64,000 nt of DNA from Bacteroidales bacterium (GCA_024401395.1 JAKSLD010000001.1:186001-250000); one strand, 5' to 3'. Shown: positions 27,411 through 35,423, counted from the stretch's first letter. The notes: generated by a model from the letters alone, not told the origin. Translations and numbers: made by a program.

Positions 27411-28538
27411 ATGAACCAGGAACAAATAGATACGATTGCTCTCAGCCTTATCAAAGGCATAGGTACAAAAATAGCGAACCGAGCAATTACCTCTGTCAAC
27501 TCTGCATCAGAAATATTCAATCTCTCTGAAAAACAACTGCGCGACATCGACGGAATATCTCAGTCTTTAGCCCACGAAATAATAGCATCCAAAAATACCG
27601 CAAGGAAACAAGCTGAAATAGAAGTCTCTTGGGCTGAATCCTGTGGAATAACAATACTCACTCAAAAATCTGACGGCTACCCTGCTCGACTAAGGGCGTG
27701 TGACGATGCCCCGGCGACTCTATACTCCCGAGGTAATACCAACTACAACTCCTCAAAAATCATCAGCATCGTAGGAACAAGAAAACCAACTTCCTATGGC
27801 CGCCAGTGGTGCTCGGAAATAATTGCACAACTAGCACAGCTCCACCCGGATACTGTGATAGTCAGCGGATTAGCCTACGGGATAGACATAATAGCTCACA
27901 CTTCAGCTCTCGACAACAACCTCAAGACCGTGGGAGTTGTCGCCCACGGATTGGATACCCTTTACCCAGCTCAGCACAAGGATATAGCTAAAAGAATGGT
28001 CGAAAATGGCGGAGCTGTACTCACTGAATTCCGCCACGGCACTCAGCCCGAAGCGGTTAACTTCGTCAGCAGGAATAGGATAGTCGCAGGTATGTCGGAT
28101 CTTACCCTCGTCGTCGAAAGCGGAGAAAAGGGTGGCTCTCTCATTACTGCAAATAAAGCGCACAGCTACGGGCGCTTGGTCGCTGCCCTCCCGGGATATC
28201 CAGCAGCTGAAATGAGCCAAGGGCCTAACAAACTCATCAAGGAACACAAAGCCGAGCTCATCACTTGCGCAGAGGATATCGAAAAGCTCTTAGACTGGAA
28301 CAACGCCCTGGATTCTTCTCACATCCAAGGCTCTCTCTTCTCCATCGACCTGGAGATGTCTCCCATCCAGAAAAAACTATATGACATACTCCTTCTCGGA
28401 AAAATGACTGTGGATGAGCTCTCTCGCGCTGCTGCTATGCCGGTTAACAATGTCTCTTCCATACTTCTCGAAATGGAATTTTCTGGCTTGGTATCGTCTT
28501 TCCCGGGTAACGTCTATGCCATAAATACTAATCTGTGA
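27411..28538 (+). CDS. dprA: DNA processing protein DprA
   Basis: This 375-residue protein has the DprA layout. A helix-hairpin-helix-like N-terminus (around 'LIKGIGTKIANRAI', and 'IDGISQSLAHEII') precedes a Rossmann-like domain with 'ISIVGTRKPTSYGR', 'IVSGLAYGIDIIAHTSAL', 'VVAHGLDTLYP', 'NRIVAGMSDLTLVVE' and 'KGGSLITA'. A C-terminal winged-helix segment ('MTVDELSRAAAMPVNNVSSILLEME') completes it. DprA binds incoming single-stranded DNA and loads RecA during natural transformation, and is widely kept outside competent species. The frame could begin at 27348, but a consensus promoter covers that stretch, so the ATG at 27411, preceded by an A/T-rich leader, is preferred. It is transcribed away from the giant adhesin gene. 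Confidence 0.95.
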   Translation: MNQEQIDTIALSLIKGIGTKIANRAITSVNSASEIFNLSEKQLRDIDGISQSLAHEIIASKNTARKQAEIEVSWAESCGITILTQKSDGYPARLRACDDAPATLYSRGNTNYNSSKIISIVGTRKPTSYGRQWCSEIIAQLAQLHPDTVIVSGLAYGIDIIAHTSALDNNLKTVGVVAHGLDTLYPAQHKDIAKRMVENGGAVLTEFRHGTQPEAVNFVSRNRIVAGMSDLTLVVESGEKGGSLITANKAHSYGRLVAALPGYPAAEMSQGPNKLIKEHKAELITCAEDIEKLLDWNNALDSSHIQGSLFSIDLEMSPIQKKLYDILLLGKMTVDELSRAAAMPVNNVSSILLEMEFSGLVSSFPGNVYAINTNL

Positions 28539-28616
28539 TGCCGCCAAATGTGACATTGCCCTCACTTGCTTTTACCAAACAACATCGTCAGTATTATTTC
28601 TCAAGAAAATAACCAC

Positions 28617-28624
28617 TATCTTTG
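28617..28624 (+). promoter_or_regulatory. Probable -7 box of the M23 peptidase gene
   Basis: TATCTTTG matches TAnnTTTG and lies 28 bases before the start codon at 28653. The upstream partner is weak (TTTC at 28597-28600, 16 bases away). Confidence 0.55.
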
Positions 28625-28652
28625 CAGGCAAATCTAAAAAATGACGACCTAA

Positions 28653-29924
28653 ATGACTATAAAACAATGGACCAACTCGGTCCTCATTGCCATAATCTTC
28701 CTCTTCTTCGCTACCCTAATCGGTGGTTATCTTCTCCACTCTAATACCCCCGACGCAGAACCTGAAGAAGATTTTTTTTGCGAGCAACAAGGGACTTCTC
28801 TTATACTAGAAAGGGACCAGCTATATGGTATCTTCTTGGATAGCCTCGACCTCGTTCAGGGCTCTGTGAAGAAACGCCAGAACATTACGAAGATTCTTAC
28901 CGATGCCGGTCTGCAATACTCCGACGCAATTCGAGCCGCTAATGAAATCAACAAGGTGTATGACATAAGGTATATCAAGGCAGGGAACAAGTATACGGCA
29001 TTCTATACGGCCGACTCCCTCCATATCTTGAAGCATTTTGTCTATCTGGTATCTTCTAGCGAATATGTGCGCTGTGATATCAATGGCGCTGACACTAAGG
29101 CGGAACTGTGTCAGCACGATATCATAATCAAGGAGCGCCTGGCTGAGGTTGAAATACAGACTAGCTTGTGGAATGCTGTGAAGGATGCCAACCTACCATA
29201 CGAACTCACTTTGCAGTTGTCTGATATCTACGCATGGACCGTGGATTTCTTCGGCATCGAGAAGGGGGATAGGTTCAAGATACTGTTTACCGAGGAGTTC
29301 GTCGACGATACTACGTCTATTGGTATTCGCGACATCAAGGGCGCTCTCTTCGAATCTAATGGCTCTCGCAGCTATGCTTTCTTATTCGAGAACGATAGCG
29401 CACAGAGCTATTTCGACCTCCAGGGCAATAGCCTCCGAAAGGCTTTTCTCAAGGCTCCTCTGCATTTCTCCCGAATCTCTTCTCGTTTTTCTAACTCTCG
29501 TATGCACCCTGTCCTGAAAAAAAGACGCGCTCACCATGGTGTCGACTATGCAGCTCCAGCTGGCACTCCGGTACAGAGCATCGGCGACGGTACTGTAATC
29601 GAGAAGGGCTATGATAAAAAGGGCGGTGGCAACTACGTGAAAATCCGCCATAATAGTGTCTATACCACAGTGTATATGCACCTTCGCGGCTTCGCTAAGG
29701 ACTTGAAACGGGGAGCTAGGGTCAACCAGGGTGATATCATAGGCTATGTCGGCGCAACAGGTTTGGCAACGGGCCCTCACCTCGATTTCCGCGTATATAT
29801 GAACGGAAAACCTATAGACCCCCTGAAAATGGAGGCTCCTCCTGTAGAACCTGTCTCTAACGACAACTTCGACCGCTATATCCAATACTCGGATAGCTTG
29901 AAGACTATCCTCGAGAGGCTATAA
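28653..29924 (+). CDS. Membrane-anchored M23 (LytM) family peptidase
   Basis: This 423-residue protein begins with one membrane segment ('VLIAIIFLFFATLIGGYLL', residues about 10-28), then a periplasmic region of about 240 residues with an OapA/LysM-like look ('IRYIKAGNKYTAFY'), and a C-terminal LytM domain (about residues 270-400). The domain has 'SRFSNSRMHPVLKKRRAHHG', the HxxxD metal motif at about 294-298, 'GNYVKIRH', 'YMHL' and 'TGLATGPHLDFRVY'. The usual HxH near residue 376 reads H-L-D, so a zinc ligand is replaced by Asp. M23 enzymes cut peptidoglycan cross-bridges; whether this one is active is uncertain. Residues about 41-56 are encoded by a copy of the dispersed 11-base element, so the linker after the membrane anchor appears to have been altered by insertion. 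Confidence 0.9.
   Translation: MTIKQWTNSVLIAIIFLFFATLIGGYLLHSNTPDAEPEEDFFCEQQGTSLILERDQLYGIFLDSLDLVQGSVKKRQNITKILTDAGLQYSDAIRAANEINKVYDIRYIKAGNKYTAFYTADSLHILKHFVYLVSSSEYVRCDINGADTKAELCQHDIIIKERLAEVEIQTSLWNAVKDANLPYELTLQLSDIYAWTVDFFGIEKGDRFKILFTEEFVDDTTSIGIRDIKGALFESNGSRSYAFLFENDSAQSYFDLQGNSLRKAFLKAPLHFSRISSRFSNSRMHPVLKKRRAHHGVDYAAPAGTPVQSIGDGTVIEKGYDKKGGGNYVKIRHNSVYTTVYMHLRGFAKDLKRGARVNQGDIIGYVGATGLATGPHLDFRVYMNGKPIDPLKMEAPPVEPVSNDNFDRYIQYSDSLKTILERL
28772..28821 (+). repeat. Dispersed head-plus-11-base element, copy A, inside the M23 gene
   Basis: The head here reads as a T-run followed by GCGAGCAAC (to 28788). It is followed by AAGGGACTTCT, CTTATACTAGA and AAGGGACCAGC at 28789, 28800 and 28811. 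The first two units are nearly identical to those of the intergenic copies at 43956 and 63300. The copy lies in frame and encodes the Gln/Glu-containing linker just after the membrane anchor. Confidence 0.85.
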
Positions 29925-30001
29925 CCGCTTTGCAATACTTCTGCGAAGCATAACTCAATTAATTTTACTACTTTCGCAACAACAGAGAGAAATATATTAT
30001 T

Positions 30002-31033
30002 ATGGAAATACAAGACCTTGGCGAATTCGGCCTCATCAAAAGAATATCCGACGCCGTAACAATACAGAACGATTCTACTGTCAAAGGTATCGGCGACGAC
30101 TGCGCCGTAATAGCCCCGACTAAGGGCAGGCAGACTGTGGTGACTACCGATCTCCTTCTCGAAGGTATCCATTTCGACCTCACCTACTGTCCTTTGAAGC
30201 ACCTCGGCTATAAATCGGTAGCCGTGAACCTCTCTGATGTTTACGCAATGAATGCTACCCCAAAGCAGATCACCGTATCTTTAGGTATCAGTAATAAATT
30301 GTCTCTTAAGGCTATAGATGATTTGTACAATGGTATGCTCCTCGCCTGTGAACGCTATGGCGTGGATCTCGTAGGCGGCGACACCTCAACTTCTCTCACT
30401 GGCCTTACTATCAGTATCACTGCTATTGGCGAGGCGAACCCTGAGGACATCGCCTACCGCAATGGGGCTAAAGAGAATGATATTATATGCGTTTCGGGCG
30501 ACCTAGGTGCAGCATATATGGGACTCCAGCTCCTCGAACGCGAGAAGCGAGTTCTCAAGGGTAACCAGTACGAACAGCCTCAATTCGATGGCTATGATTA
30601 TATCCTCGAGCGCCAGCTGAAGCCTGAACCTCGCGCTGATGTGGTAAAATTCCTCGCCGAAATAGGCGTAAAGCCTACATCTATGATGGATATTTCGGAT
30701 GGCCTCTCTTCTGAACTCCTCCATATCTGCGAGGAGTCTGACTGCGGATGCCTCGTCTACGAGGAGAAGATTCCTATCGACCACGTAACTCGCAATATGT
30801 GCGAGGAGTTGTCTATCAACCCATCTGTAGCAGCTCTCAACGGTGGCGAAGATTATGAGCTTCTCTTTACTATCTCTACTAAGGATTACGAGAAATTCCA
30901 ATCAAAGCCGGGACCTAATATCTATGCTATAGGCTACATAACACCTAAGGACAAGGGCCGACGCCTCATAACTTCTGGTGCCCACCAGGAAATAGACATC
31001 CAGGCCCAAGGTTGGAAGGCTTTCCAAAAATAA
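30002..31033 (+). CDS. thiL: Thiamine-monophosphate kinase
   Basis: This 343-residue protein catalyses the last step to thiamine pyrophosphate, the ATP-dependent phosphorylation of thiamine monophosphate. Visible ThiL motifs, in order, are 'GIGDDCAVI' (ATP/Mg binding), 'TTDLLLEGIHFDL' (substrate binding), 'KSVAVNLSDVYAMNA', 'LVGGDTS', 'VSGDLGAA', 'MMDISDGLSSEL' and 'LNGGEDYELLFT'. The length fits the PurM/ThiL fold. It is the first gene of a tight run: ruvA begins 13 bases after its stop and the glycosyltransferase gene follows ruvA by 3 bases, so the three are probably co-transcribed. The only other cofactor genes nearby are folE and folB. No riboswitch-like leader is visible in the 77 bases upstream. 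Confidence 0.95.
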   Translation: MEIQDLGEFGLIKRISDAVTIQNDSTVKGIGDDCAVIAPTKGRQTVVTTDLLLEGIHFDLTYCPLKHLGYKSVAVNLSDVYAMNATPKQITVSLGISNKLSLKAIDDLYNGMLLACERYGVDLVGGDTSTSLTGLTISITAIGEANPEDIAYRNGAKENDIICVSGDLGAAYMGLQLLEREKRVLKGNQYEQPQFDGYDYILERQLKPEPRADVVKFLAEIGVKPTSMMDISDGLSSELLHICEESDCGCLVYEEKIPIDHVTRNMCEELSINPSVAALNGGEDYELLFTISTKDYEKFQSKPGPNIYAIGYITPKDKGRRLITSGAHQEIDIQAQGWKAFQK

Positions 31034-31046
31034 AAGATAAGTCATT

Positions 31047-31658
31047 ATGCTGGAATACGTTCACGGACACCTCACTGAGGCAACTCCTACATACGCAGTC
31101 GTGGATTGCCACGGCGTGGGATATTACCTGAATATCTCATTGTCAACTTACGCTCAACTCCAGGGCAAAACCGAATGCCAACTCTACATCCACGAGGCTA
31201 TAAAAGAGGATGCCTATAGCCTCTATGGCTTCTTCTCTAAGGAGGAACGCGAATTGTTCCGCCTCCTCATCCTCGTATCTGGTGTCGGAGCCAACACTGC
31301 CCGCGTTATCTTGTCTGCTTACCAGCCGACAGAGATTCAACGCGCCATAATGACAGAAGATGTCAACCTCATCAAGGGTATCAAGGGTATCGGTCCTAAG
31401 ACTGCCCAGAAAATCATAATAGAGCTGAAGGATAAGGCGGCTAAACTCGATATGCAGGGCACAGGCGAAACAGGAACTCTCTTCCCTGCTCCTGCAGCAT
31501 CCCCTGTCCGGGCAGAAGCTCTCGCCGCCCTCGAAGTCCTCGGCTTCAAGAAAGATGCTGCCCAGAAGGATATCGATAAGCTTATCAAGGCTAACCCAGA
31601 TATAACTGTAGAGCAACTTGTCAAACTGGCCATCAAGGAGTTCTCTTCACTACGATAA
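31047..31658 (+). CDS. ruvA: Holliday junction DNA helicase subunit RuvA
   Basis: This 203-residue protein has the three RuvA domains. They are an N-terminal OB fold ('MLEYVHGHLTEATPTYAVVD', 'GVGYYLNIS'), tandem helix-hairpin-helix motifs ('LILVSGVGANTARVIL' and 'IKGIKGIGPKTAQKIIIEL') and, after a linker rich in Gly/Pro/Ala, a C-terminal domain ('EALAALEVLGFKKDAAQKDI') that contacts RuvB. RuvA binds four-way junctions and directs RuvB to drive branch migration in recombinational repair. ruvB and ruvC are not in the window. It sits between thiL and a glycosyltransferase gene, with gaps of 13 and 3 bases. Confidence 0.96.
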   Translation: MLEYVHGHLTEATPTYAVVDCHGVGYYLNISLSTYAQLQGKTECQLYIHEAIKEDAYSLYGFFSKEERELFRLLILVSGVGANTARVILSAYQPTEIQRAIMTEDVNLIKGIKGIGPKTAQKIIIELKDKAAKLDMQGTGETGTLFPAPAASPVRAEALAALEVLGFKKDAAQKDIDKLIKANPDITVEQLVKLAIKEFSSLR

Positions 31659-31661
31659 AAA

Positions 31662-32510
31662 ATGTACCTGTCGATTCTCATCCCAACTTACAATCACGAC
31701 TGGACTCCCCTCGCAAAAGAACTTTTGAGACAGAAAGCCAATCTCCCCACCCACGCCATAGAGATTATCGTTATGGACGATTGCTCCACCAACGAGATTC
31801 CTCCCATCAATGGTGTGGTATATATCCATCTTCCCCAAAATGTAGGACGTTCCAAAATACGCAATCTACTCGCCCAACAGGCTAAAGGCACTCATCTCTT
31901 GTTTATGGACGACGACTCTTTCCCTGCGGATGTGGACTTCCTATCACAAATGACAAGCCAACCCTGGAACGGCGTAGTAGTAGGTGGTCTGCAATTCCGC
32001 AAAACTCCCGACATTGGATCCTTGAGATACAAATACGGTGTCTCTCACGAACAAAAGGATGTCAACCAACGCAACAAGGCCCCTTACGAGGCTTTTATCT
32101 CGTGCGCATTCCTCATCGAACGCAACGCATTCAATATCGTCTCATTCGATGAATCATACTATCTGTATGGCCACGAAGACACTAAATTCGGTATAGATCT
32201 CAAAGTAGCCAATATCCCGATCCACCATATCAACGCCCCAGTATATCACGATAATACTGATACCAACGAACAATTCCTCCATAAGACACGTCTCGCAATA
32301 GACAGCCTCATGGACCATAGAGAAACAGCCGTTCAGCAGAGCCGACTCCTTCGCGCATACCTGAAGCTCTCCCGTGTACACATCGCTTGGACATTCCGTC
32401 TGTTCTTCCTGTGCTTCAATAAACTGTTGCAATATAACCTTACAAGTAATTTCCCATCTATAACATTATATAACCTTTATAAAATGGGATACTTGGCGAC
32501 AAAGTATTAA
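31662..32510 (+). CDS. Family 2 glycosyltransferase
   Basis: This 282-residue protein has an N-terminal GT-A domain: 'LSILIPTYNH', 'IEIIVMDDCS', 'NVGRSKIRNLLAQQAKG' and the nucleotide-sugar/metal motif 'LLFMDDDS' (DxD). There is a later acceptor region with 'ISCAFLIERN' and 'YYLYGHEDTKFGIDLK', where the ED pair is a plausible catalytic base. The C-terminus is basic and hydrophobic but has no clear transmembrane run. Such enzymes transfer a sugar from a nucleotide donor to a surface glycan or lipid; the substrate cannot be told from sequence. The start lies 3 bases after the ruvA stop, suggesting translational coupling. The stop codon overlaps the -7 box of the following folE gene. Confidence 0.9.
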   Translation: MYLSILIPTYNHDWTPLAKELLRQKANLPTHAIEIIVMDDCSTNEIPPINGVVYIHLPQNVGRSKIRNLLAQQAKGTHLLFMDDDSFPADVDFLSQMTSQPWNGVVVGGLQFRKTPDIGSLRYKYGVSHEQKDVNQRNKAPYEAFISCAFLIERNAFNIVSFDESYYLYGHEDTKFGIDLKVANIPIHHINAPVYHDNTDTNEQFLHKTRLAIDSLMDHRETAVQQSRLLRAYLKLSRVHIAWTFRLFFLCFNKLLQYNLTSNFPSITLYNLYKMGYLATKY

Positions 32511-32515
32511 CTTTG
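32508..32515 (+). promoter_or_regulatory. -7 box of the folE-mrp unit, overlapping the upstream stop codon
   Basis: TAACTTTG fits TAnnTTTG and lies 29 bases before the folE ATG. Its first three bases are the stop codon of the glycosyltransferase gene. No good TTTG box lies at the expected distance upstream. Confidence 0.6.
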
Positions 32516-32544
32516 CGCCCTAACAATAATAAATAATTAGCATC

Positions 32545-33168
32545 ATGGCATTGGTGAAAAGCGCATCAGAGCTACAAGACGAGCGTAATATATACGACGA
32601 GGAAAAGACAGCCAAACTCGCAGAACACTATAAGGCTATCCTCGAACTCCTTGGTGAGGACGTAAACCGCGAAGGTCTCATCAAGACACCTGTTCGCGTA
32701 GCCAAAGCTATGCAGTTCCTTACCAAAGGGTACAAGGACGACCCCGAGGAAATCCTCAAAAGCGCAATGTTCAATGAGCCTTACCACCAGATGGTTGTGG
32801 TAAAGGATATCGAGATATACTCAATGTGCGAACACCACATGCTCCCGTTTATCGGAAAGGCTCACATCGGATATATCCCTCGTAACTATATCACTGGCCT
32901 CAGCAAGATTCCTCGAATCGTAGAGGCCTACGCTCGCCGTCTCCAAGTTCAGGAACGCCTCACAACCCAGATAAAGGAGTGCATCCAAAACACTCTCAAC
33001 CCTCTGGGCGTAGCCGTAGTCATCGAGGCTCAGCATATGTGTATGCAGATGCGAGGCGTACAGAAACAGCACTCCTTTACCACAACGAGCGACTTCACTG
33101 GCGCTTTCCGCGATAATCTCGCTACTCGTGAGGAGTTCTTCAATATCATAGGTCATAATATGCACTAA
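32545..33168 (+). CDS. folE: GTP cyclohydrolase I
   Basis: This 207-residue protein converts GTP to 7,8-dihydroneopterin triphosphate, the entry to folate (and queuosine-type) synthesis. The family signature is clear: '[19 protein letters not shown]', '[20 protein letters not shown]' with the zinc-binding Cys-His pair, '[22 protein letters not shown]' and '[20 protein letters not shown]', which carries the second zinc Cys. Length and motif order match the type IA enzyme. mrp follows 20 bases after the stop. folB, for a later step of the same pathway, lies about 30 kb away at 63603-63962. Confidence 0.97.
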   Translation: MALVKSASELQDERNIYDEEKTAKLAEHYKAILELLGEDVNREGLIKTPVRVAKAMQFLTKGYKDDPEEILKSAMFNEPYHQMVVVKDIEIYSMCEHHMLPFIGKAHIGYIPRNYITGLSKIPRIVEAYARRLQVQERLTTQIKECIQNTLNPLGVAVVIEAQHMCMQMRGVQKQHSFTTTSDFTGAFRDNLATREEFFNIIGHNMH

Positions 33169-33188
33169 TAACAAGAAAATAATCAACA

Positions 33189-34250
33189 ATGGCATACTAC
33201 CCACAGCTAGTTATCGATGCACTGAAGACGGTCATCCACCCGGAAAAGAAACAGGATATAGTTTCTCTCGATATGGTGGAGGACGATATCCGCATAAATG
33301 GTAAGAGGGTCTCTTTCAGCCTCATATTCGACCGACCAAACGACCCGATGGTCTCAACGTTAAAGCGTATGGCAACTCAGGCCATCAAGGCGCACCTCGG
33401 TGATGACTGTGAGATTGAGGGTAACATATTCGTAAAGATCCGCAAGAAGGAGGAGAAGGCTCCCGACCCTGTCTTGCCTGCCGTAAAGCATGTTATCGCA
33501 GTGGCTTCTGGTAAGGGCGGCGTAGGTAAATCTACCGTGACTGCTAACCTCGCTGTGGCTCTCGCCCAAAAGGGTTTTAAAGTCGGCTTGCTCGATGCTG
33601 ATATCTTCGGCCCTTCTATACCTATTATGTTCGATACCGTAGAGGCTCGTCCTCTCCTCGCAGAAGGCTCTACTGAGGAGAAACAGCTTATAGAACCTAT
33701 CGAGAAGTATGGCATTAAGATGCTGAGTATCGGCTATTTCGTCGATCCCGATAGCGCTATCGTATGGCGTGGCAGTATGGCTTGCAATGCCTTAAAGCAG
33801 CTGGTAACGGATACCGCTTGGGGCGATCTTGATTACCTCCTCATCGATATGCCTCCTGGTACTAGCGATATCCATATCTCTCTGGTGCAGCTCATCAACC
33901 TCACAGGAGCAGTCATCGTGTCTACCCCTCAGAAGGTCGCCCTCGCCGACGCTACTAAGGGTATCAATATGTTCCAGAACGACAAGATAAATGTTCCTAT
34001 CCTAGGCATCGTCGAGAATATGGCATACTTCACCCCAGCAGAATTGCCGGATAATAAGTATTATATCTTCGGCAAGGACGGCGCAAAGAGCTTGGCCGAA
34101 AAACTGAATGTCCCTTTCCTCGGTCAGATTCCTCTGGTACAGTCTATCCGCGAAAATGGCGACACCGGTACTCCTGCCGCTTTGGATGCAAATAGCCCGA
34201 CAGGTAAAGCCTTCGCCGAACTGGCCGACAAACTTTCTCGTAGCATCTGA
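33189..34250 (+). CDS. mrp: Mrp/ApbC-type P-loop ATPase, iron-sulfur carrier family, without the C-terminal CxxC
   Basis: This 353-residue protein has an N-terminal MIP18 (DUF59)-like domain (about residues 1-85) and a P-loop ATPase domain with the deviant Walker A 'GKGGVGKST', 'GLLDADIFGPSIP', 'YLLIDMPPGTSD' and 'VIVSTPQKVALADATKGI'. Members load or carry Fe-S clusters in the cytoplasm. The segment that normally holds the bridging CxxC motif, just after 'VENMAYF', reads 'TPAELPDNKYYIFG' here and has no cysteine. I believe this is common in Bacteroidota. It follows folE by 20 bases and is closed by a strong terminator, so folE-mrp looks like a two-gene unit. Confidence 0.93.
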   Translation: MAYYPQLVIDALKTVIHPEKKQDIVSLDMVEDDIRINGKRVSFSLIFDRPNDPMVSTLKRMATQAIKAHLGDDCEIEGNIFVKIRKKEEKAPDPVLPAVKHVIAVASGKGGVGKSTVTANLAVALAQKGFKVGLLDADIFGPSIPIMFDTVEARPLLAEGSTEEKQLIEPIEKYGIKMLSIGYFVDPDSAIVWRGSMACNALKQLVTDTAWGDLDYLLIDMPPGTSDIHISLVQLINLTGAVIVSTPQKVALADATKGINMFQNDKINVPILGIVENMAYFTPAELPDNKYYIFGKDGAKSLAEKLNVPFLGQIPLVQSIRENGDTGTPAALDANSPTGKAFAELADKLSRSI

Positions 34251-34279
34251 TAGGATTCTATCCTGTCCTGATATATCAC

Positions 34280-34320
34280 AACAGCGCAGTGGCTTCAATG
34301 AACCACCGCGCTGTTTTTAT
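34280..34320 (+). terminator. Intrinsic terminator after mrp
   Basis: The stem AACAGCGC...GTGG pairs with CCAC...GCGCTGTT with one mismatch and a loop of about 10 bases. It is followed by a T-rich run, 30 bases after the mrp stop codon. Confidence 0.85.
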
Positions 34321-34369
34321 TTTCTCTATTCTCCGCCTCTTCCCCCCCCAACAAACCTATGTCAAAACA

Positions 34370-34430
34370 AAAAAACTGCGAGCAACCTTATACTTCCCTT
34401 ATACTAGCCTTACACCTCTCTTATATTATC
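34370..34430 (+). repeat. Dispersed head-plus-11-base element, copy B
   Basis: The exact 17-base head AAAAAACTGCGAGCAAC is at 34370-34386. Four 11-base units follow at 34387, 34398, 34409 and 34420, each starting CTTA (CTTATACTTCC, CTTATACTAGC and two variants). Confidence 0.9.
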
Positions 34431-34457
34431 CGTCCCCCACCACATACCTCCCAATAT

Positions 34458-34518
34458 AAAAAACTGCGAGCAACCTTGTACTTCCCTTATACCAGACTTA
34501 TACCTCTTCTATACTCCC
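34458..34518 (+). repeat. Dispersed head-plus-11-base element, copy C
   Basis: A second exact head lies at 34458-34474, 88 bases from the head of copy B and in the same orientation. Four units follow at 34475, 34486, 34497 and 34508 (for example CTTGTACTTCC and CTTATACCAGA). Copies B and C form a tandem pair with similar but not identical arrays. Confidence 0.9.
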
Positions 34519-34553
34519 TAGAGTAAACTAAGAGTCCATTATCTCACTCTTGC

Positions 34554-34588
34554 TAGGAATTAGGAATTAGGAACTAGGAACTAGGAAT
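34554..34588. repeat. 7-base tandem repeat TAGGAAY, five copies
   Basis: TAGGAAT or TAGGAAC occurs five times head to tail (34554, 34561, 34568, 34575, 34582). A related 7-base array (TTAGGGA) occurs at 44109. Confidence 0.9.
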
Positions 34589-34609
34589 GTTTACAAAAAT
34601 TCACATTTG

Positions 34610-34647
34610 AAATGCAGTTCGTCAAAGAAAAAATGCAGTTCGTCAAA
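34610..34647. repeat. Two identical 17-base direct repeats upstream of the secreted-protein gene
   Basis: AAATGCAGTTCGTCAAA occurs exactly at 34610-34626 and 34631-34647, offset by 21 bases (two DNA turns), about 120 bases before the start codon at 34764. The spacing would suit paired binding of a regulator on one helix face, but duplication slippage explains it equally well. Confidence 0.6.
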
Positions 34648-34763
34648 AATTTTGCTAAAAATATGCGTAAACCGTAACAAAACTAGGCCTTTAGCCGAAA
34701 AAGAGGACAAAACAAAAACAACAGAGATAAATAAACTATCTAAACATAAATCAAAAACTGGAT

Positions 34764-35357
34764 ATGAAGAATATCGTAATCACATTAGCATTGGCAGTTG
34801 CAATCATTACAGCAGCAATTGTTTTGGATCACAAGGCAGTAGATGCCTCAACTGAGCCAGCTATAGCAAAGACACTTATTAAGTGCGACGAGCAGGGTCG
34901 CGTGATTGAAGAGACAACTTTCACACTTCAGGCAAACTCATGGATCGAGTGCTCTCGCGCAACAAAGGAGTACGCCGACGAGTCTGTTACTCTCGTAAAC
35001 TACAAGAGCGCAAACGGCGAGTGGGTTCGCGTTTCTAAGCGTGTATGCCTCTACGACGATGAGAACCTCATCGCAGAGTCGACATATAAACCAAAGGATG
35101 GCGAGTGGTCTTTGACTAGCTCAGTATCATACGCCGACCTTTCAGCTAACGATATGTACGAAGATATGCTCTTCGACAAGGATGGCAACCTCATCATGTC
35201 AGCTCACTACCAAGACAACAACGGCGTAATCAGCGGCCTCACTAAAGAGGAGTTCGTTTACGACGGCGGTCTTAACCCTTGCAAGCGTATCGAGTACGCA
35301 TGGAGCGGTTCTGAGTGGCAGAAGACTGAAGAGCAGAGCCTCCAGTACGTACGCTGA
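34764..35357 (+). CDS. Small secreted protein of unknown function
   Basis: This 197-residue protein has an N-terminal hydrophobic segment ('IVITLALAVAIITAAIVL') followed by 'DHKAVDAS', so it is probably exported or anchored in the inner membrane. The mature part is rich in Trp, Tyr, Asp and Glu. It has loose repeats of 30-40 residues of the type 'ANGEWVRVSKRVCLYDDENLIAES' / 'KDGEWSLTSSVSYADL' / 'YEDMLFDKDGNLIMSAHY' / 'GSEWQKTEEQSLQYV', suggesting beta-hairpin repeats. It resembles small Bacteroidales secreted proteins (perhaps the DUF3836 type, not certain). It is monocistronic: repeat-rich DNA lies upstream and a strong terminator downstream. Its codon use (GAG, AAG, CTC, GTA) resembles that of the well-expressed genes nearby. 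Confidence 0.8.
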   Translation: MKNIVITLALAVAIITAAIVLDHKAVDASTEPAIAKTLIKCDEQGRVIEETTFTLQANSWIECSRATKEYADESVTLVNYKSANGEWVRVSKRVCLYDDENLIAESTYKPKDGEWSLTSSVSYADLSANDMYEDMLFDKDGNLIMSAHYQDNNGVISGLTKEEFVYDGGLNPCKRIEYAWSGSEWQKTEEQSLQYVR

Positions 35358-35423
35358 AAAACAAAGCAACACTATAAGAAATAGTTTTTTGTTCCTGATA
35401 CAGAATATTGAGATGTGAGAATG

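Larger units (their letters stand above)
34251..34763. other. Repeat-rich spacer between mrp and a secreted-protein gene
   Basis: This 513-base stretch holds the mrp terminator, two tandem copies of the dispersed 11-base element (34370-34430 and 34458-34518), a 7-base tandem repeat (34554-34588) and two 17-base direct repeats (34610-34647). Open frames here are short and composed of these repeats, so I call no gene. No confident promoter for the gene at 34764 is visible; TTTG at 34651 lacks a matching -7 box. Confidence 0.7.

Noticed and set aside
34108-34407. 99-codon plus-strand frame across the end of mrp and the terminator
   Set aside because: It overlaps mrp in another frame, runs through a terminator hairpin and ends in repeat DNA.
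34607-34855. 82-codon plus-strand frame ending inside the secreted-protein gene
   Set aside because: It is composed of the 17-base direct repeats and overlaps the secreted-protein gene at 34764 in another frame.
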